NCBI GenBank assembly: GCA_911728435.2
Contig: OU452204.1
Location: 7,502,001-7,566,000, forward strand
Direction: 5' to 3'
DNA: 64,000 bases
Origin: Apoderus coryli
Lineage: Eukaryota; Arthropoda; Insecta; Coleoptera; Attelabidae
The position numbers and the translations under genes were made by a program. The notes below the pieces were generated by a model that worked only from the letters and a program-made list of their open reading frames with translations, ran no database searches and was not told where the DNA came from. This document shows positions 24,050-35,070 of this stretch, one piece after another; within the stretch, counting starts at the first letter, position 1; the number at the start of each line of letters is the position of its first letter.

Positions 24050-26570
24050 TTAACCGTCTTCTTATGGTATGAAAAATGCAGTTTCATTTAAAAATGCGTA
24101 ACTCGTAAAAGATACAAGATAGCCTGATGCTTTAACATATAAACTACTCGGAACACATCCAGCTTTATCGTAAATCATGTTGGAACAAGAATGTTTGTCC
24201 CACAGGATGTTTTAAACTTCCGACTAAAAATAGACTAAAAACATCATTTTAACTTACCCTGGTATATAAACATTCAAGTAACCAAAATTTCATTAGGACA
24301 ATGTGCAGGGAAATTCCAATGAATCGATCTATCGTCGAGTGAAAAAAATCATGAAATAGAATCAAAAATAAACAAGTTATGTCATATCAAAACAGATTAT
24401 CTTTATTCAGAGGAACAAGTCACAAGATTCAAATCTCACGAGGACAGGGGTAAAAATTAATTCTATTGGCCAGGTCCAAGAAATTAAAAAAAAATCACCT
24501 ATATGCTCTAGGATTGTTTATTTTAATGCTCTGCTGGGAGATATTAATAATTTATAGAAACAATTCTTCTGGATAAATCCTGCGTCAAATGACACGGGAC
24601 AATGTTCATCCTGCTAAACTGATTGCTGTATTATGAACGGGACTGAGGATTTATTATTTATATAAGTTCAGTTGTCTGACGAAGTTTTCTTTCTAAAGTA
24701 TCAATAATTGTTTAAATGTTAAATTTGTAAAAGCAATAGCTATGCTGGGTTTTTTAATTACTGTGGGTTGTCAAATTCTTTACTGCTGTTAATTGGTGTG
24801 GTACGGTTTTGTGTTTCATGAACGTCTTTGTAATAATTTGTTTTAGATGTTAATCAATTATGTTAGTTTGCTAAGTTTAGCACATTTAACTTGCCTCTGT
24901 AGAGAATGTATCGAAAACAATCCCATGAAGATATTATTAGGTACCTACGAAATATAGATCACACTTTTGAAATGTTTTTTTCTTGATTAATCGATAGTTA
25001 ACTATCATATAAGACGGTAAAATAAACATTATTCTTGCAAGTGTAAAACGTCGCTCCTTCGTTGCTCATGGATTAATTCCACGATCCCGTAAACCTTTTT
25101 ACCGTGGTGTGTATATTCTATTCTGTTCTTGAGCGCAAATATTGTGAGTAGAAAAATTGACATTTCAGTAGGTGAATTTGACTTTTAAGCAGGTAATAAT
25201 TGTTCGAAATATTTTGACAACGCATTTTAAATCGAACAAATGATAGTTTACCATCCATGATAAAATAAAAAATATTTATTTGATAAGCCTCCGCTGTTCT
25301 TCAGGTAACTACAAATTCAATTTTCTGGCGCAATAACTTCACCACCGAAAAACCATTCTCTTTCCTTTTCGATATATCATCCGTCTCTATTGGAGTGGAC
25401 AGGTAAAATTGTTTTGTATCCCAAGAAGTACTATTCTACAATAATATTGGACACGTCATTCAATAATATACCGGTTGTGCAATCATTTTTAAATTAAATC
25501 ATGGTTAATACTTCCGGATTAACCTTTTCTACGCATTACCAATGATGGTTTGATGAGTTCTGTCTGGTTCATAAAAAGTCTTTCCTAATTAGATTATACG
25601 TGTCGAAAAAATGGGAAATAGCGTAAAAGCAAAGACGTGTCTCAAAAATATTAGGATTTCTGTGAAGATAAATCCGAAAAGAGAAATTGTTTTTGTCTTA
25701 CTTAGATACATACATACATTTAATATGCCCACTAACAATTTCATGCTTAGCTCATAAAAAATATTGTACTGCTTAAACTTAAAGTCACTAGGAACAACCG
25801 TTTCAGGGTTTATTAAAACTATCATTGGGAGAAGGTATTGATAGGTATTTAATGGAGCGACGACCCAAAGATCTAAAAAATAGATATTGTATAGGTGCAT
25901 AAATTATTTTAAATATTTTTTAGTACGTTTCATACAATTTATCTTCAGGCATACAGGTTGAGAATACAACAAAAACGTAGGTATCATTATTTTTTTGACT
26001 TCACTCCTATACAGTCATTTTAAAATTATTATACCTAAATATAGGTATTTGAATGATTTAATACCTAAGAGATTGATTTCATTGATTGATATTTAGATAA
26101 TTGAATATCATTCACTCACCTATCGTTTAATTAGGTTCTTCTGTATCCATACCACCAATTTCTTGATGCATCTGGAACACAATTTCATAGAACTTCCAAA
26201 TATTTTGCACTGCACCAATTCATGATTCATGAAATATCATGCAGCAATTTAGCAGAATACAATCACATTTTTAGTAAATTTCAATTTAATTTCTACCTCA
26301 CATACAGGCAAAATACAGATTTCCAGAAAACCCAAAAGTCTCGGTCTCGTTGCTTGCGAATTCCCTAATAGCAAATCTTTACTTCATCTCTATTAATCAC
26401 ATTATAGTATCAAATAATAATTCAGAAGTTTCTATTGGTACTACCCTGATAATGAAACTCATAAGTTCTCGAATGTGTATTGCTTGTATTTGGTTAATTC
26501 ACATTTTAATAAACTTATTTAGAATAATGGAAATTAAAAGTCCAATATCCACAAACCAGACTCCAAGAAG
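24050..26570. other. Non-coding AT-rich stretch
   Basis: No recognisable coding, RNA or repeat-end feature. Open frames up to 103 codons (25589-25900) lack motifs. Confidence 0.4.
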
Positions 26571-26577
26571 ATAGTCC

Positions 26578-26770
26578 TTCGATGTATGCATAACATTTTC
26601 TTAAACCTTTTCATTTTAATCATTGTTCGCCACTGATGATGACGATGACTGGTCTCGAAACATGTATGGCTACAAACGAATAAACTGACGATTATTATAT
26701 TAAATTTATTTCGTGGAGATTGGACTTTTATTTGTCATTATTGAAATTATAACGCCACTTAACAATGGCG
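26578..26770 (+). repeat. Hammerhead repeat, copy 2 (module)
   Basis: Same order as copy 1: a GATGTATG leader, the hammerhead, then the downstream box (TATTAAATTTATTTCGTGG, then GATTGGACTTTTATTTG, 26697-26734) and a final AACGCCACTTAACAATGG (26751-26768). Leader and ribozyme are near-identical to copy 1, so these two are the youngest or closest pair. Confidence 0.75.
26623..26675 (+). ncRNA. Type I hammerhead ribozyme, copy 2
   Basis: CTGATGA (26633-26639) and GAAA (26657-26660) are intact. Stem I pairs GCCA (26629-26632) with TGGC (26667-26670), and TTGT (26623-26626) with ACAA (26672-26675). CATG then T and A place the cleavage after 26666. Stem II is rearranged (GACGATGACTGGTCTC) and leaves only short helices, so activity is less certain than for copy 1. 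Confidence 0.65.
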
Positions 26771-26814
26771 TAGTTTTGAAAATGTTGGTCAATCATTTTC
26801 TATATCCAAGTGGA

Positions 26815-27278
26815 GGCAGGACTCGGAAAATCCCGTGGTGTCTGAACGTGTTGAACATGGTGAGGATATACGAGCTGTTCCCAAAAGATGACATACACCG
26901 TCATATGGCTAACATGTAACTGCAAAGCAATTTTCCTATTACTGATCTTGGCTGCTCGTCGACTATATTCCGTACTGCTTCTTCTAATGCTAGTACTCTA
27001 CTCAACTAGCGTTGGCGATCGTAATGATTTTCCTTGTTTTAAATGTACCACTTTCCCGTAATCGTTGATGAATCCGTGTAAACAAAGTGTGATGAGAAGC
27101 CACACGATAAGGATACATTGCTGTATATCTTCTAGCTGTCTCTAAGGAGTTACCATTACAAAGACCGTACACGGAATGCATATCGGTCATTTCTGCGTTT
27201 GTGCACATCTTAATGAATTAGCTCAAAAAACTCAAAACAACAGCAGTCAAGTGCGATTGAAATTCCACCCTATACAAA
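26815..27278 (-). pseudogene. IS630-Tc1-mariner transposase, N-terminal fragment
   Basis: The minus-strand start at 27208 gives MCTNAEMTDMHSVYGLCNGN, and the same frame continues to TLFTRIHQRLRESG. This matches the N-terminus of the insect transposase type that begins 'Y-x-x-x-E-x-x-D-M-x-x-x-YG' and continues 'R-T-F-x-x-x-H-x-x-LRETG'. A later segment in another frame reads LHVSHMTVYVIFWEQ, then PHHVQHVQTPRDF, the second helix-turn-helix. The catalytic part is missing. About 60 bp upstream of the start the element appears to begin with TATAGGGTGGAATTTC, linking this transposase type to the ACAGGGTG ends scattered through the window. Confidence 0.65.
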
Positions 27279-27279
27279 T

Positions 27280-28570
27280 CATACCTCATACCATGTAATT
27301 GATAACATTTTTTTTTTTCAGAAATCGTTAGGTTTACGAGAAAGTTATACAAGAAACCTTATTTGTTTAGAATAATTCCAGCTATCTAAAATACGTTTTT
27401 AAATGTTATGATATGAATAAGGAAAAGAGTTATGAACAAAACAAACGAGTGGATTTTTGTACCTCTTACAACGATAGGGGAATACCACCAAAATGTTTAT
27501 TGATTATTGATTACCTACCTACTCTCGCGATCGCAGAAACTATCCGCTTAATTTATTTTTTTCTAACTCTTTTTGTTTTTAAGAAAAAAATAAACATATA
27601 CTTTTTGGCCCATTGTTGAGCAACCTGTATCTAAACAGGGCTTGCTCAAATATATTATTTTGATATAAAAAACCCACCATATTGTTTAACAAAGAACTAC
27701 GTCTTCAATTTATTGCACTTCTTTATTTACAGTGGGTATATTGTTCAATTAAAATAAAATAAATTTCCTATTATTTTTTTTTTATTGGTATGTAATTTTT
27801 TGTTTCATAGTTCTTTATTTCAAATTTAAATAAAAATTATTGAATAACTTTACATTTTTTATCTGATATGAAGCTCGTAGGAAAAAAATTGTTCCTAATA
27901 CGAGTACGTTCAAAAAGTGCCTTTGCCGCACGTAAAAACTTGTGTGGGTAACCCGATTTGGTGCAGAAAATAACTTTTCTACGACTGTCTTTAAATGCCT
28001 TTATTATATGTTCACTCATAATTTGAAAATGTACCTAGTACATTGTAATGCTGTTATTCATTTCAAAATACCCGGGTAAATATCCTGGTAATGATAAAAC
28101 TAGCAGCGGTTATGAAAAATCACCAGAGCAACGCCGACAATACAATTAAACCAAATTGACAGTTTATTATTATTATTAAGTTATTTTGCTAATTTCGAAG
28201 GTTTCAAAGCTATTTATATAATGAAAAGCAGTGATAGTGAATATAGTTTAACACCACCTAGTCAATTTAATACTTTTAACTCATCATATTTACGCTTACG
28301 CCAACAGGGCGAGTATACCTAAGTTTCGAAAAACAAATATTTTCCTAAAACTTATGATATTTAATTTATTCAAAAGCATTAAAACATTATATATTGATTA
28401 ATAGAACTTTGTACATTTTCTGTTGTTCCTAAACAAAACTTGTGCAATCAAAATAATTGTGACACTGTCACAATTTAGAATAATGCAAATGTGTGACACG
28501 TGTCAAATTCTATTTGGGTTCTATTTTCTAAAATCTTAAAAACTTTAAAAAATTATATTGTTTATATTGT
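27280..28570. other. Non-coding stretch
   Basis: Nothing supported. A 60-codon minus frame at 27837-28019 has no recognisable domain. Confidence 0.35.
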
Positions 28571-28575
28571 GTATA

Positions 28576-28848
28576 TTAAACCTTACAATAAAACTGTAAT
28601 TGCTTAATTTTTAAACCTTCATTCATACCTCGTACTCCGTAACTTTCAGTAACCTGTCTTTTTAAAAAAAATGGAAAGCCTTTAGTTTTCCCGGGTGTCA
28701 ATGAAAAATTATCAGTAATTGGCACATTAGTGCGAAATTCTGACTGATTGATAGGAATAAAATAATCAAGTTGATATTCCAACAGTACGCTAGCAAACTT
28801 CATCCTGTATTTTATAATATACTTTAGTGGCTCTTTGGATTTAATCAT
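28576..28848 (-). CDS. Unrecognised 90-codon ORF
   Basis: A minus-strand frame with a balanced, soluble-protein-like composition, including TPGKTKGFPFFLKRQ and ESYGVRGMNEG, unlike the Asn/Lys/Ile-only noise frames nearby. I do not recognise it. A possible splice donor inside the 3' end (GAAG|GTTTAA) could mean it is one exon of a larger gene, but no partner exon was found. It could equally be chance. Confidence 0.2.
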   Translation of the reverse strand: MIKSKEPLKYIIKYRMKFASVLLEYQLDYFIPINQSEFRTNVPITDNFSLTPGKTKGFPFFLKRQVTESYGVRGMNEGLKIKQLQFYCKV

Positions 28849-29744
28849 GCTAACGACCCTAGAGATAGTGTGACATTGAGTTTTAATATGTTAGTTAAGA
28901 TTGAGTGGGACAGACAAATTATGCATACTAGGTATAGTAAGTAATCTGTCTAAACCTGACAAATGACTGAGGTTAGAGTTAAGGTTTAAGATTTAAGATT
29001 TTTTTTTTAAATTCGAGTGAAATGAAGTAAAACAAATCACAAACTCAGTCAACAAAACTAGATACTGTCTCATTTAATAGTTTGAAAAACTGTTAAACTT
29101 AAGAATATAAAAACGAAACGTGTTTGAGACATAAGAGATCACCACATGCAATTCCAATTACGGAGCATAAAAAAAGGAAAAATTGAAATAGTAAACGCCA
29201 TAAGTACCGAAGATCTGCTCGAGGACGCACGAAATGTTGCATTTGTTATACGACCAGTGGACCACAAATGTTAGGTCAATGTTTAATTTATGTGCGTTAA
29301 TTTTCAATTTCTGTGTTTGAAAACATACCCGACAGCATCTGATGTCAGGAGCATGTGAGCGTTGTACATTTCAACATTCTAAATAGCAAAGGGTAAAATG
29401 ATAAACCGTGAAAGGACTGAGATTTTGTCATACATGCACGTGAAGTAAATATGTTCATCAATAAAAATGTGAGAAATTTCAAACTTTCGATAAAATTGGA
29501 TCAAACTTCATATTTTTAATGTTTCACAAATTAAGTTCACATTAATAGGTCATATATCATAAATAATAACAAAATAGATCATCGACGATCTTGCTCTTGA
29601 TCTTGTCTAGATCAGACAGATTGGTGAGCCCTGAAGCTATCTAGCAACACTGCATCGTATTCTTGTTGTTTACATAGAATATCCTTGAAACGGCCTCGTG
29701 CACAATATCGATCAATTCTGTCGAGTACTATGTTAGCGACAGCA

Positions 29745-30046
29745 ATCGCAGCTATCGACTTTTCTGGCAAAAAATCTCCGAAAAAGGCATCGGCAGAGAA
29801 GATCATGGCGACTGCTTTTTTGGGATTCACCCGGTTTAATCAATATTGAGTATTTGGCAAACCAACCGGAAGATCAAACACAAAAGTGTCCACGAGGACA
29901 GCACCATACTACAGACCTTGCCCCATCCAACAGTTTTGGTGCCAAACATGAAAACTTGGCTCGGGCGTAAGCATTTTACGACGACTGAGGAAACCACATT
30001 GGTCATCGAGAAATTGCACACACTCCCGAAAGAAGTACCATGTTAA
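29745..30046 (+). pseudogene. Mariner transposase fragment
   Basis: The plus-strand translation reads KKSPKKASAEKIMATAF (mariner 'SPxPKKA-x-x-x-x-x-KVMATVFWD', next to the second catalytic aspartate). After a gap it reads HKSVHEDSTILQTLPHPT and NMKTWLGRKHFTTTEE ('HKS...L..HPPYSPDLAPSDF-x-LFPNLKKWL-x-GKRF-x-S-x-EE'). The segment carrying the last aspartate is deleted or scrambled, and a stop lies between the pieces, so it is dead. Confidence 0.65.
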
Positions 30047-30138
30047 AAAATAACACAATAAAAACTGCTTTCATGTGTAAGCTCATCAATAATTATAATA
30101 CCAACCTCGTATTTGCAAGTTACCTTATTTTACCGATG

Positions 30139-30181
30139 GCACAACGTTGCGACAAACGCTGTCGCCTTCTTCAGGTTTATT
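30139..30181 (-). ncRNA. Hammerhead-like / Penelope-type terminal motif (weak)
   Basis: On the minus strand CCTGAAGA is followed by a strong hairpin (GCGACA/TGTCGC) and then AACGTTG. The layout copies a hammerhead (CTGATGA, stem II, GAAA, palindromic stem III) but with CTGAAGA and CAAC in the core positions. It is likely a non-catalytic relative or a satellite-type end. Confidence 0.3.
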
Positions 30182-30189
30182 TTGTAATG

Positions 30190-31315
30190 ACTACGTTGTT
30201 AATTTCCTTTTGCCTTACAAAATCGTTTTTTTTTTTATTTAAATTTAAATATTGGATGGTATAGGAATTGTAATGGGATTAATAAATTAAATAATCCTAC
30301 GTTACATATTATGTGACAAACGGTATAATGGTAAAATTAGTCTTCGGCCAACGATCACGCAGACTTAAATCATCATAAAATTGTAATTTTTGTTTGCCTA
30401 ATAGTTTCCATACTAACGAATTCTAACTGTAATTTGTACATAGGTAGTAATTAATGACGTATAAATGAATGTTAATAATATATTCAATGTTAGCCTTTAT
30501 GAAATAAAGTACTGTCTTAGGCGCATTTTAAGTAGTTGTTAGTAGTAAATACAAAGAAATCCCACAAAGTTTGTCAACACTGTGGACAGGTATCTTCGTT
30601 AAGCGTGATGGTACTGTGTGATGGGTTGGTTTACCGGTACGCCTGTCCTTCGGTACCAAGCCGTACCACTCATGTTTAGTAAGTATTATCGTGTGGTTCT
30701 ATAAACCATAATACAAATACTGTAGGTAACTAGCAACGTAACATAATTTTAATGTTAGACTTCCACATAGAGGTAGAATGCGATAAAATATTTGTAATTT
30801 ATCTCATATTCGAATCCCAAAACATATCAAAATATAACAACTCACTACATCTATTGATATGTTAATTAATTAATTAATAGTCGTATTTACTAAAAAATGA
30901 GTAAAATTGGATCAAACATTGCCTACTTTTTGCTTTACTAGACAATGATTGTCTCGTACTCTAGCTGGTTGATGATGATGGTTTTATAGTTTTCAGATGG
31001 AGCACGCGAGACCGTAGGCAGTCATACACGCCGCCACTGGGTACACTCACTCAGTGCAACTAATCAAATTTATTAAATTGTTAGGGTGGCATTTCTAGCT
31101 GATAACGAACATGCTTTATGCCTAAAATTTATATATCACTCTGTAAGTATATCTGGACTGTTTCTAGCGCAAAATTGTATAGCACAGCAACTTTTTGGTA
31201 ATCATGATCAAATTAAAATATACATTACCAAGTGTACCTATTTGAAAGTTAGCAAACCCTGTCAAACCATCTATATGTGCTTGAAAAAGAAATACAGGTT
31301 CAAGATAGGCACTCA
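30190..31315. other. Non-coding stretch
   Basis: No supported feature. A GTACGCCTGTCCTTCGGTACC-like inverted stretch near 30636-30672 is short and unexplained. Confidence 0.35.
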
Positions 31316-31321
31316 AAACCG

Positions 31322-31445
31322 TATACAATGAGGACCAAAAGCCTTGCATAAATTCGACAAAATTTCAAGGACAAATTTTTTGGAAGAAACGGAACTTCAA
31401 TTTTTAGGTTACCCGGTTTTTGACGTGACAGAAAGGTTACAGAAT
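31322..31445 (+). repeat. Dispersed repeat family B, copy 1
   Basis: Shares TATACAATGAG, GCATAAATTCG and further similarity over about 110 bp with 39368-39485 in the same orientation. Both copies end near a GACGTGACAG- or GACACAACAG-like phrase. Identity unknown. Confidence 0.5.
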
Positions 31446-31829
31446 CAATCATGTAGCAGATAAAAGTAATTGCATATGTGTTTCTATGCAACCACCTGTA
31501 TATTATTATTATTTTGATTCTCTATAAAATTCTAAGAATATTGGATATTTTTATATATTGTCACAAACGTATTTCGAAAAAATCATAGACTTATTATTCT
31601 TGATAATGAATGGAAATATTTTGTTTTTCGTTTATATTAGCAAATCAATTATTAAAGTAATCCATTTGGATGCAATTGAGTGTAATGAATGTATTTACAA
31701 TTAAAATATATACATCGAGTAATTTAATATTTAATAGTCGAGTAATAAAATCAAAACAACAAAAAAGAGACATCCTCGGAGTCTGGGCTCCAACATCAGC
31801 CTTATAGTCTATTAAGGGCTCTGTCTATG

Positions 31830-32110
31830 CATACTAAATAAATAAATAATGTCTTTATATTTTCTACAGTATGATTACCATTTACAGAACAATGTTGAAA
31901 ATATAAAAATACCTACGTGTATGAAAACAAAAAACAAATATTAACCAAAAAAATCAATATTAGTTATGTTACTCCTAATAATAAACATATTTTTCTACAA
32001 AGGCGTTAAAACTGCAATTTTTAATATCCTCCAGTAACCTTGAAAATGTTGCTTTAAGGCACTGGTGTCTTAGAGTAGGTACACTTTACAGCACACTTTG
32101 GAAGAAAACG
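31830..32110 (-). pseudogene. Non-LTR retrotransposon 3' end, antisense
   Basis: On the minus strand the sequence ends ATAAAGACATTATTTATTTATTTAG, a polyadenylation-like signal with a short A/T repeat tail of the kind at the 3' ends of the window's other jockey/CR1-like fragments. A short stretch upstream is compatible with the RT C-terminus but too decayed to prove. Confidence 0.4.
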
Positions 32111-32287
32111 TCAGAGATATTTTTACAAGATATTATTTATTAACCTTAATATTATATATATATTAATGGTACAATTAACACAACGACAATGATGGTGCCC
32201 ATTTGTAAATTTTCTTCAAAATATGCCAGGAATACGTTTTCTGTATACTTTCCAGAAACAGCTTTCTGTTGCCACCATTTCATATAT

Positions 32288-32372
32288 ATATCATTTTGAA
32301 GCGATAGGTTCCTTTTGATATTTGCCCCCATAATTCTCGAGAAAATTGCGTTTAAAATTTCACCAGTTCGGA
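32288..32372 (-). repeat. Dispersed repeat family A, partial copy 3
   Basis: Matches 20832-20910: GATAGGTTCCTTTTGATATT, then CCATAATTCTCGAG and TTTAAAATTTCACCAGTT. It ends exactly where the reverse transcriptase fragment begins, suggesting one inserted next to the other. Confidence 0.55.
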
Positions 32373-33290
32373 GTGACATCTGGTGTGCCGCAGCCAGTGG
32401 CAGAAGGGACTCTTAGGGCCCCTTTGGCATGAGTAGGTAATATTTTTTTTATATTGTTTATGTTTAACATTTTTTTTATTACACCCTAAGGGGCTCGAAA
32501 ACATCGTGCCTCCATATGTCACGGCACTGCCGCAGGGATCCAATCTTGGCCCCTGTTGTTTCTTCTGTTCGTCAATGATATTTTGAATGTCATAAGTTGT
32601 AGAAAACAACACTGATGAATTTATACGGACGTCCAGGATTTGACTGATTGTGTAAGACAGCAGGCGGACTTAGACTCAATTCGGAACTGATATGCACGAA
32701 ATCTCTTACCTCTTAACATTTCGAAATGTAAAGTTGTGTCATATACTCGAAAATCATTGTTTCATGTTTATTCTTACAGGATTGTTAAGGAGTATGAATT
32801 ATCCTGTGCTGATTGCATAAAGGATCTAGGCAGTTATGTTTGATTGTCAATTGACATTCGTCACGCATATTACGAGTATAGTTGCGGATGCTAAGAGCTC
32901 TTATAGCTTTATAGTGAGAAATTGGAGCTCTACGGATGTTGCCTGCGTGAGGACCTTCTACTTTTTGTTGTAAATTGGAGTTGGTTTTTTGAGTCCGTAC
33001 TATGCCAACCACAAGTGGAACAGGTGCAGAAGAGATTTCTTTAGTATCTAGTATATAAATGTGATGGCATTTGACCTGCGAGAGAAGTCGTATTTGACTG
33101 ACGGATTTCAAATTGATTATCTTGAATTTCGCTGGATAGCAGCTGCTTTAACGTTTTTGTACCGATTGTTGAGTAATAGAATAGACTATGTTGAGCTATT
33201 ATATCAGATTCATTTCTATGTAGCGCGTATGTCCGGGAGATATTGTAGCAAGTTTATAATGAGAGCTAGGACTAACCGCTGTTGAAGTCT
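32360..33290 (+). pseudogene. Jockey/CR1-like reverse transcriptase remnant, interrupted
   Basis: Plus-strand pieces appear in the order of a non-LTR reverse transcriptase. FGVTSGVPQ, after removing an inserted element, continues GSNLGPLLFLLFVNDIL. Then comes LNISKCKVVSYTRK (about 32720-32760), then DCIKDLGSYV ('IKDLGV-x-D'). The C-terminal part follows: VQKRFL...YLVYKCDG (near 33020) and WIAAALTFLYRLLSNRIDYV (33134-33200). Stops and frameshifts make it inactive, and the YADD box is lost in a gap. It is 5' truncated and probably reached its 3' end soon after 33290. Confidence 0.8.
32395..32529. mobile_element. 135-bp MITE inserted in the RT motif
   Basis: It begins CAGTGGCAG and ends, inverted, CAGTGCCGTG. 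The hAT-style CAGTG ends sit between two copies of CCGCAG (32388-32393 and 32530-32535), part of a probable 7-8 bp target duplication. Removing the element and one copy rejoins the conserved 'GVPQ|GSNL' coding motif in frame, which independently confirms the boundaries. Confidence 0.7.
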
Positions 33291-33366
33291 CAAATTTCCA
33301 TTATGTGTAAATCTTTTAACATAATGTGTGAAACATGTGAACCATTCTGGATCAAGCGAAATATTA

Positions 33367-33508
33367 AGAGAAATGCATCGAAGCCACCTCGAGGAAAATG
33401 TGTATTAAAATTATTTTAAAAACGAATATTAATTTAAATTGTATTTAGTTCGTTTTTAAAATAATTTTAATGCACATTTTCCTCGAGGTGACTTCAATGC
33501 ATTTCTCT
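33367..33508. repeat. Near-perfect 60-bp hairpin (foldback)
   Basis: The left arm 33367-33426 and right arm 33449-33508 are inverted copies with only a few mismatches, starting AGAGAAATGCAT and containing CACCTCGAGGAAAATG. A 22-bp AT-only spacer separates them. Hammerhead copy 3 follows 60 bp downstream, so the two may belong to one element. Confidence 0.85.
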
Positions 33509-33569
33509 TTACAAACTCTTTCAATGTTTTTCCACAATGCATTAGCTTTTCCATAAAAGTTTTTACTTA

Positions 33570-33612
33570 AACACTGATGATGAAGCTCGTAGCTTCGAAA
33601 CATGTTGGGGGA
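33570..33612 (+). ncRNA. Hammerhead ribozyme, copy 3
   Basis: CTGATGA (33574-33580), the shared extra T, a perfect six-pair stem II (GAAGCT/AGCTTC, loop CGT), GAAA (33597-33600) and CATG are all intact. Stem I is poor (ACA against TGG), and the downstream box of the other copies is absent. This is therefore a diverged subfamily or a decayed copy whose self-cleavage is doubtful. Confidence 0.6.
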
Positions 33613-33614
33613 AG

Positions 33615-34965
33615 CTCCATCCAGTTGTCCAGCAGATTATTGTTAAGAAACTCCAAAAACAGTTTCGAGTTCAACCTAGCGCCCAACCAAACATTTACGG
33701 AAAATTCATTTTGAACTGATCTTGGCCGAATTTCTCGAGGAGTCGGATCTGATCTGAATTTGTTACCCCACGTCTAGTAAAAGAGGACTCATTGGTCTAA
33801 AGACTCTTATGTAAAAAGTCAGGATTGTCATCCGTCGAGTTTAAAAGCCACTGGCAAAATCTTATTTTTTTTTTCAGCATCACCAGGGAGCAAATTCGGA
33901 ACAGGCTGTAGGTGATATGTATATCTGTGGTCATTATGTAGTGTTCGTAATGCTTTAGACTTAGGTATGTGGAGGTGCTGAGCTGCCTTCCGACAATTCA
34001 GCCTCTGATTATCAAAAGTACGAAGATGTATCTAAATTATCTATCCAAACGTGCCAAATGTAATTTCAATATAAGTAGTTTTAAAAATATTAATACATTT
34101 TTTTTATAAAAATTTTGAATCTTTGTAACGAAGCATTTTTCGAATAAAGTTTATAATACAAACTGATATTATTTTGGGGTTCTCTGTCTGTCTCTACAAC
34201 TGGACCACCCGTTATAAAGACGTGTGCCTCGGCCAGATCATGATCAGTTTTAAATGAGTTGATAAACGTAACTGTCTACATACACGAATAGAGATTAACA
34301 GTGAAAGAAAATTCTTGGTGGGCCTTCTGTTCATTTTTGTATTGTTATGTGTATTGGTCGAACTTTTTAAGATAGTCATAGCTAAACAGTTGGAAACCTT
34401 ATTTTTCGATCAAACTAGCTACCATTACATAACTTAGAACAAATATGTACTTTCAACATAACGATGCATATTATGCACGAGAATTTACAGAGTGGCTGAG
34501 GTAGCTGTAAATTTGGAGTTCGTTCGATTGAAAGAAATGACCCATTTGTGTAACACGCCCAGCAACATAATATTGAAAATGGAATGGACATTTTAAAACA
34601 AAAATTTAGAGTCAGTTCAAATGATATCACTCGTGGAGATAAGAAGCTAGAATCAGAAATGTGGGGGGAATACGGGGAATGTGTGTTTGAATAAAATATG
34701 AAATAAAAATGCTTTTACTCTGGTATTTTACTACAAGGTTTCACTGCAGCCTCATGGGCTTATTGTGAAGTCCCCGTATTTTATGCCACCCAATCCAACA
34801 ACCCTGTACCCTCCACTAACTTATGGAGTTCCGTTATGTGTTGGGGTCAATAAGCAATAGGCGCATGCCCAAAAATAGCGTGTCGCCTTCGTTGTAAGGC
34901 TGCATTGCAGCTCAGGCTCAGGGCGCAGTCAGACATTTAATTATAATAAACTCAATGAAAAATTA
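33615..34965. other. Non-coding stretch downstream of GNL1
   Basis: No supported gene. A local hairpin-rich patch (34735-34790, GCAGCCTCATGGGCTT) faintly resembles the Penelope-type terminal motifs but lacks a hammerhead core. Confidence 0.35.
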
Positions 34966-34972
34966 GTGTAAA

Positions 34973-34978
34973 TTTATT
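34973..34978 (-). terminator. Candidate GNL1 polyadenylation signal
   Basis: AATAAA on the minus strand about 95 bp downstream of the GNL1 stop codon. Confidence 0.5.
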
Positions 34979-35070
34979 TTTCGAACAAAAATTACAGCAA
35001 CAAAATATATTAAGACAGTAGAGTAAATAAAATAATAACAAATTACAATTGGGTTTATATAATATACATT

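Noticed and set aside
34735..34790. Hairpin CAGCCTCATGGGCTT resembling a Penelope-type terminal motif
   Set aside because: Core positions do not match a hammerhead on either strand, and no second copy was seen.
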